From the NCBI GenBank assembly GCA_030673355.1, contig DAOVJF010000230.1, forward strand, positions 1 through 5,259: a stretch of DNA of 5,259 bases. Direction: 5' to 3'. A program made the position numbers and the translations under genes. Shown here piece after piece: positions 1 to 4,545 of this stretch (position 1 is the first letter of the stretch; every line of letters starts with the position of its first letter). This DNA comes from Planctomycetota bacterium. GTDB lineage: Bacteria; JAJVIF01; JAPKYR01. The notes under the pieces are model-generated. The model saw only the letters and a list, made by a program, of their open reading frames with translations. It was not told where the DNA came from and did no database searches.

Positions 1-51
1 AAATCTATTTGCAATGTTCAATGTTGTAGAAGTGAGAAAAATTTGTGCATA

Positions 52-134
52 GGGGACTGGCTCACAAATTTACCGGCTATGTTAGAGGTCAATCCTTTGT
101 TTATGTACCCCGGTAAATTTGAGTGCCTGTCCCC
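52..134. repeat. REP/MITE-like imperfect inverted repeat
   Basis: Two 25-nt arms, 52-76 and 110-134, match as inverted repeats at 22 of 25 positions around a 33-nt loop. The outer ends read GGGGAC and GTCCCC, and the inner ends share AAATTTACCGG. The three mismatches would be T-T, T-T and A-A in a folded strand, all near the outer end. The outer sequence (GTGCCTGTCCCC at the right end) resembles palindromic elements scattered in many bacterial genomes and linked to REP-associated (Y1-type) transposases; that link is from memory of the family. There is no transposase here and no clear target duplication. The right arm ends 14 bp before the meaB -10 box. Confidence 0.7.
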
Positions 135-148
135 GGCCATTCCACTTA

Positions 149-157
149 TGATACAAT
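149..157 (+). promoter_or_regulatory. Extended -10 promoter of meaB, leaderless
   Basis: TGATACAAT fits an extended -10 element (TGn followed by TACAAT, 152-157). Exactly six bases separate it from the GTG start codon at 164, so the expected transcription start is the start codon itself. No -35 consensus is visible; that position falls in the right arm of the inverted repeat. The local sequence TATGATACAATTC closely resembles TATGGTATTATTC before the Nudix gene at 4530-4542, with the same spacing to the start codon. Confidence 0.5.
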
Positions 158-163
158 TCTCGC

Positions 164-1123
164 GTGCAAGAGCCGGACATCAACAGCCTTCTGGAATCTA
201 CCCTCAAACCCGGGGTCATGGGACATCGCGCACTCGGACGCCTTCTTCGCCTGATCGATGACAATCATCCTTGTGCCGACGAAATCGACGAAGCGGTCAA
301 ATCTACCGCGTTCAAAGCGCCTCGAATTGGGCTGACCGGCCCCCCTGGATCCGGAAAATCCTGCTTGATCGCATCGGCTTTAGAAATCCTCGCTGAGACC
401 GAAGGCAAAATCGGAGTGCTCGCGGTCGATCCGACAAGCCCATACACCGGTGGTGCCTTACTCGGCGATCGTGTACGCCTGAAAGGTCCTACCGCGGAAA
501 ATGTTTTTTTCCGATCCCTTGCAAGCCGTGGATCTGTCGGGGGAGTTTCCACAGCGATCTGGCCTGCATCGAGGTTGCTCGACTGGTGGGGAGCCGGTCT
601 GATCCTGATCGAAACTGTCGGAAGCGGCCAACTTGGCACCGTCGTCGGAGATGTCGCGGATATTGTAGTCGCGGTACTGACACCTGAAACCGGCGATGGC
701 ATCCAGTCGATGAAAGCCGGAGTTATGGAACTCGCGGATTGTTTTATCGTAAATAAATCCGATCGGCAGGGATCGGAAATCATGATGAAGGAACTCAGGA
801 TCGTTAAAGAGGAAGCCGAAACTGTGGGCCGTGCGGTCGAGGTTTTCAGCACGTGTGCGGTGAAAGATGAGGGAATCCGGGAGGCGATCGATGGTTTGAA
901 CTCGCTATGGAACCGTCTCCAGAAATCCGGCGAGATCGCAAAACGGAGACTCGAGCAGGCTAAACGCGAGGTTGCCAAGAGAACGGAAGCGGAACTTCAC
1001 AAACGTGTAATCAGAAATCTTGGCGGTGCGGAAGATTATGAGAAAGCATTAAATAAATGGGGTAAGATGATCCTGGATGGGGAGGCGACCGCTTCGGAAG
1101 CCGCGAGGGATTTATTGAATTGA
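164..1123 (+). CDS. meaB: MeaB/ArgK-family G3E GTPase, mutase chaperone
   Basis: MeaB-type GTPases load and protect adenosylcobalamin-dependent mutases such as methylmalonyl-CoA mutase, using GTP hydrolysis in the cytoplasm. The 319 residues are close to the usual length. Visible in order: helical N-terminus; P-loop GPPGSGKS (59-66); VDPTSP (88-93) and GDRVRL (101-106); RSLASRGSVGG (117-127); switch segment ETVGSGQLG (150-158); GDGIQSMKAGVMELAD (177-192); the base-recognition motif NKSD (197-200); a G5-like STCAVKDEGI; and a charged C-terminal helical arm of the kind used for dimerisation. Start is GTG at 164, the first start after an in-frame TGA at 149; it has no ribosome binding site but fits a leaderless transcript. 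Oddity: the family signature ETVGVGQSE is altered, losing the SE pair. No mutase gene is in view, so the client protein is unknown. Family call is firm; substrate is inference. Confidence 0.9.
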   Translation: MQEPDINSLLESTLKPGVMGHRALGRLLRLIDDNHPCADEIDEAVKSTAFKAPRIGLTGPPGSGKSCLIASALEILAETEGKIGVLAVDPTSPYTGGALLGDRVRLKGPTAENVFFRSLASRGSVGGVSTAIWPASRLLDWWGAGLILIETVGSGQLGTVVGDVADIVVAVLTPETGDGIQSMKAGVMELADCFIVNKSDRQGSEIMMKELRIVKEEAETVGRAVEVFSTCAVKDEGIREAIDGLNSLWNRLQKSGEIAKRRLEQAKREVAKRTEAELHKRVIRNLGGAEDYEKALNKWGKMILDGEATASEAARDLLN

Positions 1124-1126
1124 ACA

Positions 1127-1151
1127 AATCCCCGCCGATCATGTCGGGATT
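1127..1151. terminator. Possible bidirectional terminator hairpin
   Basis: AATCCC (1127-1132) and GGGATT (1146-1151) form a 6-bp stem between the ends of two convergent genes. An alternative inner stem, CCGA with TCGG around a 5-nt loop, overlaps it. There is only a short T-rich stretch on either side, so it is a weak candidate. Position is the main argument. Confidence 0.35.
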
Positions 1152-1159
1152 ATTACCTT

Positions 1160-1798
1160 TCACCCCTCACTGTAAAAATCCATCCCGTCCGCGCCGTATT
1201 TGAATTTCTTTTCCCCTTCAGCGGTATCTCCTTCTTCGGCTGATTTCCCATACAACGGGCGGATCAGGTGCTCCAGGTTCATATCCTGCCCGCCGCCGAT
1301 CTTCTCAAAAATTTCCGCCACCACCTTCATCGGCAACTTCCCGACAAGCGGGTAAACTTCCTTCTCTTCCATCGCGCTGTGATTCCTGATAAGGCTCTGC
1401 GATGCGTAGGACGTTCTTAATATTTCCGCGGTGATGGAACTCTCGATCTTATCTCCGGACCTGAGCACCGGCAGTAGCTCCCTGATCCGCACCACGAATT
1501 CATGCATCTGGCCGTGCTCGCGTGTAAAACATCCGAGCGCATGTTTAATTTCGAGATTCTCCGATCCGATGTGCTCAATGATCGCGGGGATTAATAAATT
1601 CTCCTCATCGCGATAATGGCCTTCGGAGATTTCGATGAAAGCGTCGAGGCAATCGGCTATTTGGTTGCGAAGCAGCTTGTTATCCGGATTAGAGATTTGG
1701 GATTGGATATCGTCGGGAGCGAGTAAGTCGACAAGCCGGTCGGCATGCTCGATGACTTGTCGGTGTTCGATGATCCATATTTCGACGGGTGTGCGCAT
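1160..1798 (-). CDS. Hemerythrin-like (HHE) cation-binding protein
   Basis: Hemerythrin-like HHE domains are four-helix bundles that bind a di-iron (or other metal) centre. Members act in oxygen or NO sensing, iron handling and stress repair. The 212 residues contain the expected ligand pattern: H12 (IIEHRQ), the HxxxE pair H61/E65 (GHYRDEENLLIP), H95 and H99 (REHGQMHEF), and a second HxxxE pair H140/E144 (NHSAMEEKEVYPL). The bundle ends near residue 155; a further 55 residues end in a charged, glycine-containing tail without a recognised domain. No signal peptide or membrane segment is seen, so it is probably cytoplasmic. ATG at 1798 has no Shine-Dalgarno sequence. AACAAT lies 8 nt upstream, a possible but weak leaderless -10. 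It is convergent with meaB and divergent from rph. It is not RIC/YtfE, since the N-terminal cysteine domain of that family is missing. Physiological role is unknown. Confidence 0.85.
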   Translation of the reverse strand: MRTPVEIWIIEHRQVIEHADRLVDLLAPDDIQSQISNPDNKLLRNQIADCLDAFIEISEGHYRDEENLLIPAIIEHIGSENLEIKHALGCFTREHGQMHEFVVRIRELLPVLRSGDKIESSITAEILRTSYASQSLIRNHSAMEEKEVYPLVGKLPMKVVAEIFEKIGGGQDMNLEHLIRPLYGKSAEEGDTAEGEKKFKYGADGMDFYSEG

Positions 1799-1821
1799 TG
1801 TGAGAAATTGTTTGTTGGCAG

Positions 1822-1843
1822 ACCGCTCACTTACGGTAGCGGT
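1822..1843 (-). repeat. Hairpin, diverged member of local repeat family
   Basis: ACCGCT (1822-1827) pairs perfectly with AGCGGT (1838-1843) around a 10-nt loop. Read on the minus strand, 1842-1823 aligns without gaps to the core of the direct repeats at 2685-2704 and 2737-2756, identical at 13 of 20 positions and sharing ACCGT. Two stem pairs differ by compensatory changes. It lies just upstream of the rph -35 position in the rph/hemerythrin divergent region. Confidence 0.5.
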
Positions 1844-1863
1844 TACTGGCGGTGCACTGTTAA

Positions 1864-1872
1864 TGGTATACT
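1864..1872 (+). promoter_or_regulatory. Extended -10 promoter of rph
   Basis: TGGTATACT is an extended -10 element (TGn plus TATACT, 1867-1872). The -35 region is weak (TTACTG, 1843-1848, 18 bp upstream). Predicted transcription start is near 1879, giving a leader of about 23 nt with an AAGGA ribosome binding site at 1890-1894, 7 nt before the ATG. This gene is therefore conventionally led, unlike three others in the window. Confidence 0.55.
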
Positions 1873-1901
1873 ACATCCTCGAAGTTTGAAAGGACATCAC
1901 C

Positions 1902-2651
1902 ATGCAATTCAGAAATGACGGCCGTGAACTCGACCAGCTTCGCGATATTCAAATCATCCCGAATTATATCGAACAACCGCTTGCGAGTGTGCTTTACAAG
2001 CAGGGTAAGACCTGGGTGCTTGCCGCGGTGGATGTCGACGACCAGGTGCCGCGACACGCGAAGGAGCGTACTGAAGGATGGCTGACCGCGGATTACGCGA
2101 TGTTGCCGGCGTCCACCCGTCCGCGATCCAAACGCGAGGCACGGTCCGGGAAGCAGTCGGGGCGGACGGTCGAAATCCAGCGGATCATCGGACGGTCGCT
2201 CAGGGCGGTAACAGACCTTTATAAATTCCCGGAGCATACGCTTTATATCGATTGCGACATCCTTCAGGCCGATGGGGGCACACGGACAGCGTCGATCACG
2301 GCGGCGTATATCGCGCTCGCGATGGGAATCGAGAGGCTGATCGATGTCGGGCAGCTCGCGGAGAATCCATTGAACGATACTCTCGCCGCGATCAGTTGCG
2401 GAATCGTGCAGGGATTCGAGATTCTCGATATGAATTACAGCGAGGACGCGATGGCTGAGGTGGATGTGAATATCGCGATAACGGGTAGAGGTAATTACGT
2501 GGAGATCCAGGGCACGGCGGAAGGGAAGGCGGTCGAACCGGAGAAATTCACGAGGCTTCTCGATCTCGCCCGGAAAGGTGTCGATGAAATAAACACAAAA
2601 ATGCGCGAGGTTCTGTCGGAAATTGACGTCGCATTACCCGGTGGAAAGTAA
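1902..2651 (+). CDS. rph: Ribonuclease PH
   Basis: RNase PH is a phosphate-dependent 3'-5' exoribonuclease that trims the 3' ends of tRNA precursors and other structured RNAs. It works as a ring-shaped hexamer in the cytoplasm. The 249 residues are full length. Family landmarks follow in order: NDGRELDQLR (5-14), VPRHAKERTEGWLTADYAML (49-68), KREARSGKQSGRTVEIQRIIGRSLRA (77-102, including the phosphate-site arginine R88), DCDILQADGGTRTASI (117-132, with the GTR phosphate loop), YSEDAMAEVDVN (179-190, catalytic metal-binding aspartates D182 and D188), and VEIQGTAEGK near the C-terminus. Start is ATG at 1902, preceded by AAGGA at 7 nt spacing. The next plus-strand gene is the RdgB/HAM1 pyrophosphatase, a common partner, but 180 bp of repeat-bearing DNA separates them, so they may not form one transcript. 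No missing catalytic residue is seen. Confidence 0.97.
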   Translation: MQFRNDGRELDQLRDIQIIPNYIEQPLASVLYKQGKTWVLAAVDVDDQVPRHAKERTEGWLTADYAMLPASTRPRSKREARSGKQSGRTVEIQRIIGRSLRAVTDLYKFPEHTLYIDCDILQADGGTRTASITAAYIALAMGIERLIDVGQLAENPLNDTLAAISCGIVQGFEILDMNYSEDAMAEVDVNIAITGRGNYVEIQGTAEGKAVEPEKFTRLLDLARKGVDEINTKMREVLSEIDVALPGGK

Positions 2652-2678
2652 TTTAGCCCAAACAAATAGATGATCCTT

Positions 2679-2706
2679 ACAGAGGCACGACCGTCAGGGA
2701 GTGCAC
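2679..2706 (+). repeat. 28-nt direct repeat, copy 1
   Basis: This 28-nt sequence is repeated identically at 2731-2758, a period of 52 nt. Its core, 2685-2704, can fold as a hairpin: outer stem GCAC/GTGC, tandem G-A mismatches (GA opposite GA), inner stem CC/GG, loop GTCA. There is no T-run after it, so it is not a classical terminator. A diverged copy lies on the other strand at 1823-1842, and a possible fragment at 3683-3695. Confidence 0.8.
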
Positions 2707-2730
2707 AGAACAGTAGCCTGACTGCCCTAA

Positions 2731-2758
2731 ACAGAGGCACGACCGTCAGGGAGTGCAC
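2731..2758 (+). repeat. 28-nt direct repeat, copy 2
   Basis: Identical to 2679-2706. The 24 bases between the copies contain CCTGAC, the complement of GTCAGG in the repeat, so alternative pairing between spacer and either repeat is possible. Copy 2 ends about 60 bp before the HAM1 promoter. With only two copies and no cas genes, a CRISPR reading is not supported. Confidence 0.8.
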
Positions 2759-2817
2759 CGGTGCAATATGAGGAAATTGATCATCAACCGCATCCACCTG
2801 TATTGCGATTTCTGGGT

Positions 2818-2823
2818 TATACT
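2818..2823 (+). promoter_or_regulatory. -10 promoter of HAM1 gene, probably leaderless
   Basis: TATACT at 2818-2823 matches the -10 consensus at five of six positions. Only eight bases separate it from the ATG at 2832, so the transcript would start within about two bases of the start codon. No Shine-Dalgarno sequence is present in that gap. The -35 region is not recognisable. Confidence 0.45.
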
Positions 2824-2831
2824 TCACCCTG

Positions 2832-3440
2832 ATGAAACTCCTTATCGCGACAACCAACGAGGGTAAGGTCCGTGAAATTCAAAAGCTCACGCTCGATCTT
2901 GGTGTTGCGATAGTCCACCTCGGCGATCCTTCGCTTCCCGATATACCCGAAGCGGTGGAAGATGGAGAGACTTTCGCTGAGAATGCCCTGAAAAAAGCAA
3001 TGCACTACGGCACTCTTTCCGGGTTGCCGACTGTCGCAGAGGACGCGGGGCTTGAGATTCCATCGCTCGATAACTGGCCTGGTGTTCATTCCGCGAGGGT
3101 TGCGAATACCGATGAGGAAAGGGTTGCACTAGCACTGGGAAAAATGAAAGAAATTGAAGGGGAGAATCGAATCGGGAGATTTGTGTCTTTTGTCGCGTTT
3201 TATAATCCCAGCGATCAAACATCCGAATTTTTCAAGGGGATTGTTGAGGGAGAAATTCTCGAGGAGCCTCGTGGGGAGAACGGGTTTGGTTACGATCCGA
3301 TTTTTTATTATCCTGAATTAAAAAAAACATTCGCGGAACTGACAAGTGAGGAGAAAAATTCGGTCAGCCACAGGGGACAGAGTTTCAGGAAATTTGCGGA
3401 GTGGCTGGGGAAATTCGGAATCCAATTAATAAGCAAGTAG
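2832..3440 (+). CDS. rdgB: RdgB/HAM1 dITP/XTP pyrophosphatase
   Basis: Enzymes of this family hydrolyse non-canonical purine nucleoside triphosphates (dITP, ITP, XTP) to the monophosphate and pyrophosphate, keeping deaminated bases out of DNA and RNA. The 202 residues match the usual length. Signatures: IATTNEGKVREI at the N-terminus (5-16, substrate loop), EDGETFAENALKKA (43-56), AEDAGLEIPSL (69-79, with D71 in the place of the catalytic aspartate), PGVHSAR (83-89), GENGFGYDPIF (148-158) and EKNSVSHRGQSFRKF (174-188, purine and phosphate contacts). The usual DSGL is DAGL here, a small change next to the catalytic residue. ATG at 2832 is supported because the family motif begins at residue 3. 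It lacks a ribosome binding site but sits 8 nt after a -10 box. It follows rph, a frequent neighbour. Confidence 0.96.
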   Translation: MKLLIATTNEGKVREIQKLTLDLGVAIVHLGDPSLPDIPEAVEDGETFAENALKKAMHYGTLSGLPTVAEDAGLEIPSLDNWPGVHSARVANTDEERVALALGKMKEIEGENRIGRFVSFVAFYNPSDQTSEFFKGIVEGEILEEPRGENGFGYDPIFYYPELKKTFAELTSEEKNSVSHRGQSFRKFAEWLGKFGIQLISK

Positions 3441-3499
3441 CCCGGAAACCCTTAGAAGAATATTCCACCATTTTTTATATTGCGGCATGGGTTTCCGGG
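3441..3499. repeat. Perfect 11-bp inverted repeat with 37-nt loop
   Basis: CCCGGAAACCC (3441-3451) is the exact reverse complement of GGGTTTCCGGG (3489-3499). The left arm starts directly after the HAM1 stop codon. The loop is AT-rich. No T-run follows the right arm on the plus strand, and the loop is long, so it is not a typical rho-independent terminator. It could be a rho-type or structural 3' end, or a small mobile palindrome. Confidence 0.55.
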
Positions 3500-3552
3500 A
3501 TCGAACTGTTCTATGAGTCCTGATATTTTTCAATACGAATTGATTTTAAATT

Positions 3553-3641
3553 TGGTGCCCGAGGCCGGACTTGAACCGGCACGCCGATCTCTCAGCAGGG
3601 GATTTTAAGTCCCCGGTGTCTACCAATTCCACCACTCGGGC
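3553..3641 (-). tRNA. tRNA-Leu (UAA anticodon)
   Basis: Read on the minus strand this is an 89-nt class II tRNA with encoded CCA. The acceptor stem is GCCCGAG with CTCGGGC, followed by discriminator A and CCA. The D arm carries GGTAGAC. The anticodon stem GGGGA/TCCCC encloses the loop CTTAAAA, whose anticodon TAA (plus-strand 3605-3607) reads UUA leucine codons. A long variable arm, typical of leucine tRNAs, precedes the T arm CCGG-TTCAAGT-CCGG. All stems are intact. The promoter should lie above 3641 but no convincing -35/-10 pair is visible there. Downstream on the minus strand there is no clear T-run terminator. Confidence 0.97.
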
Positions 3642-3670
3642 ACATTATCAATATCCTTAATATGACTCCA

Positions 3671-3695
3671 CCCGATCATTCGGGCACGACCATCA
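3671..3695. repeat. Small hairpin plus partial repeat fragment
   Basis: CCCGA (3671-3675) pairs with TCGGG (3680-3684) around a 4-nt loop. Overlapping it, 3683-3695 (GGCACGACCATCA) matches 12 of 13 bases of the 5' half of the direct repeat at 2684-2696. This may be a broken fourth copy; the 3' half is absent. It lies upstream of the tRNA gene on that gene's strand. Confidence 0.3.
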
Positions 3696-3738
3696 CATTT
3701 TAAACCATAATTACCAGATAAAAACCCCAAAAAACGGC

Positions 3739-3786
3739 AAAAATAAATTCCCGCCTTTACTACATAGCTTCGCGTAGTAAATGGCG
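3739..3786 (-). terminator. Rho-independent terminator for the RGG protein gene
   Basis: On the minus strand, 39 bp past the stop codon, a hairpin forms from TTTACTAC/GTAGTAAA (8 perfect pairs, 10-nt loop), extended by CGCC/GGCG with one bulged base. A T-rich tract (TTTATTTTT, plus-strand 3739-3747) follows about 5 nt after the stem. It would end transcription before the tRNA gene. Confidence 0.65.
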
Positions 3787-3825
3787 AGAATGATCTGCGT
3801 TTTTAAATTCCATCCTCCCGGAATC

Positions 3826-4365
3826 TTATCTCTTCTTCTTTCCGACCTTGGCTTCCTTGCTGCGCTTGATATCAAGAAGCCTTTCTTCTGACTGCTTCTT
3901 GTATCGACGGAGTTTGTCTTCGTTCGTTAAGGGACGGTCACCGCGTCCGCCACGGTCGCGTCCACCTCGATATCCCCCATCGCGTCCACCACGATGGTCA
4001 CGTCCGCCACGATCATCACGATGCTGTCGATCCTGCCGGCCGGAAGTTTCGCTCGATGCTGGCTTCTCCTGAGGTTTATCTTTTGGCGCGCCAGCCGGTG
4101 CTTCGGATGCCCCTTCCGCCTTTACTTCCGGCTCTTTTTCAGCAGTCGGCTCAGGCTTAACTTCAGCCTTAGCTTCAGTCTCCTTAGGGGGATCGGGAGA
4201 TTCGGGAGTTGATTCCGTTGCCGGTGTCCCTTCCGCTTTTACTTCAGGTTCACTCTCAGTTGCCGGTACAGGTTTAACTTCGAGATCCTTCGGAGTATCG
4301 GGGATTTCGGGAGTTGATTCGGTTGCTGTTGTCTCTTCAGACCCTGTTTCTTTTTCTTCGGTCAA
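3826..4365 (-). CDS. Disordered acidic-repeat protein with RGG box
   Basis: No named family is recognised. The 179 residues are low complexity throughout. Residues 1-108 are acidic and rich in E, P, T and K, and contain an imperfect duplication: A14-G46 and A49-G85 both begin ATESTPE and end EPEVKAEG. Residues 110-145 form an arginine/glycine tract with four RGG triplets (119, 125, 133, 138). The last 34 residues, LTNEDKLRRYKKQ to the end, are a charged probable helix ending GKKKR. No signal peptide or membrane segment is seen. RGG boxes usually bind RNA, so an RNA- or ribosome-associated role is a reasonable inference but not shown. Start is TTG at 4365: an in-frame TAA lies upstream with no ATG or GTG between them, and AGGTGGTGGA (4372-4381) is a suitable ribosome binding site. 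The gene has its own consensus-like promoter and a terminator, so it is probably monocistronic. Confidence 0.75.
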   Translation of the reverse strand: MTEEKETGSEETTATESTPEIPDTPKDLEVKPVPATESEPEVKAEGTPATESTPESPDPPKETEAKAEVKPEPTAEKEPEVKAEGASEAPAGAPKDKPQEKPASSETSGRQDRQHRDDRGGRDHRGGRDGGYRGGRDRGGRGDRPLTNEDKLRRYKKQSEERLLDIKRSKEAKVGKKKR

Positions 4366-4405
4366 ACTTATTCCACCACCTAAAATTTTCGGAGGTTAAC
4401 AAAAT

Positions 4406-4434
4406 ACTGTAACATTACCGATTATAGGTGTCAA
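4406..4434 (-). promoter_or_regulatory. Sigma-70-type promoter of the RGG protein gene
   Basis: On the minus strand a perfect -35 box TTGACA (4434-4429) is followed after 17 bp by TACAGT (4411-4406), four of six to consensus. This predicts a transcript start near 4399 and a leader of about 34 nt containing the ribosome binding site. A perfect TATAAT (4426-4421) lies inside the spacer and could act as an alternative -10. Confidence 0.55.
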
Positions 4435-4530
4435 GCAGGTTTGGCACATGGGTTAATTAACAAGGGCTGCTAAAAAAACGAAAATATCAACCGATCCTTT
4501 CTATTTCTTAAACGATAGTGAGTTACTGTA

Positions 4531-4539
4531 TGGTATTAT
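4531..4539 (+). promoter_or_regulatory. Extended -10 promoter of Nudix gene, leaderless
   Basis: TGGTATTAT is an extended -10 element (TGn plus TATTAT, 4534-4539). Six bases separate it from the ATG at 4546, so the predicted first transcribed base is the A of the start codon. No ribosome binding site is present. ACTGT-ATGGTAT before this gene also resembles ACTGTTAATGGTAT before rph. Confidence 0.6.
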
Positions 4540-4545
4540 TCCGGC

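Noticed and set aside
43..261. 72-codon open frame on the plus strand across the inverted repeat
   Set aside because: Covers the palindrome and overlaps the start of meaB in another frame; no ribosome binding site and no family resemblance.
265..978. 237-codon open frame on the minus strand
   Set aside because: Lies wholly antisense to the well-supported meaB gene; its translation is low-complexity Ser/Pro/Thr-rich and resembles no family.
1860..2237. 125-codon open frame on the minus strand over rph
   Set aside because: Antisense to conserved RNase PH motifs, with an Arg/Pro-rich shadow composition.
2679..2758. Two 28-nt repeats with a 24-nt spacer resembling a minimal CRISPR array
   Set aside because: Only two copies, a spacer shorter than usual, no cas genes, and a diverged single copy at 1823-1842 on the other strand. 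A dispersed hairpin repeat explains it better.
3489..3505. TTCGATCCCGG on the minus strand, resembling a tRNA T arm
   Set aside because: The matching 5' stem half and every other tRNA arm are missing; the CCCGG is explained by the inverted repeat.
3530..3547. TCAAT/ATTGA hairpin followed by TTTT as a terminator
   Set aside because: The 5-bp stem has a single G-C pair; on the tRNA strand it is followed by A residues, not T. Too weak to call.
4442..4457. TTGGCAC with a later TT pair, resembling a sigma-54 promoter
   Set aside because: The -12 half does not match TTGC, and the Nudix gene has a better-placed extended -10 box.
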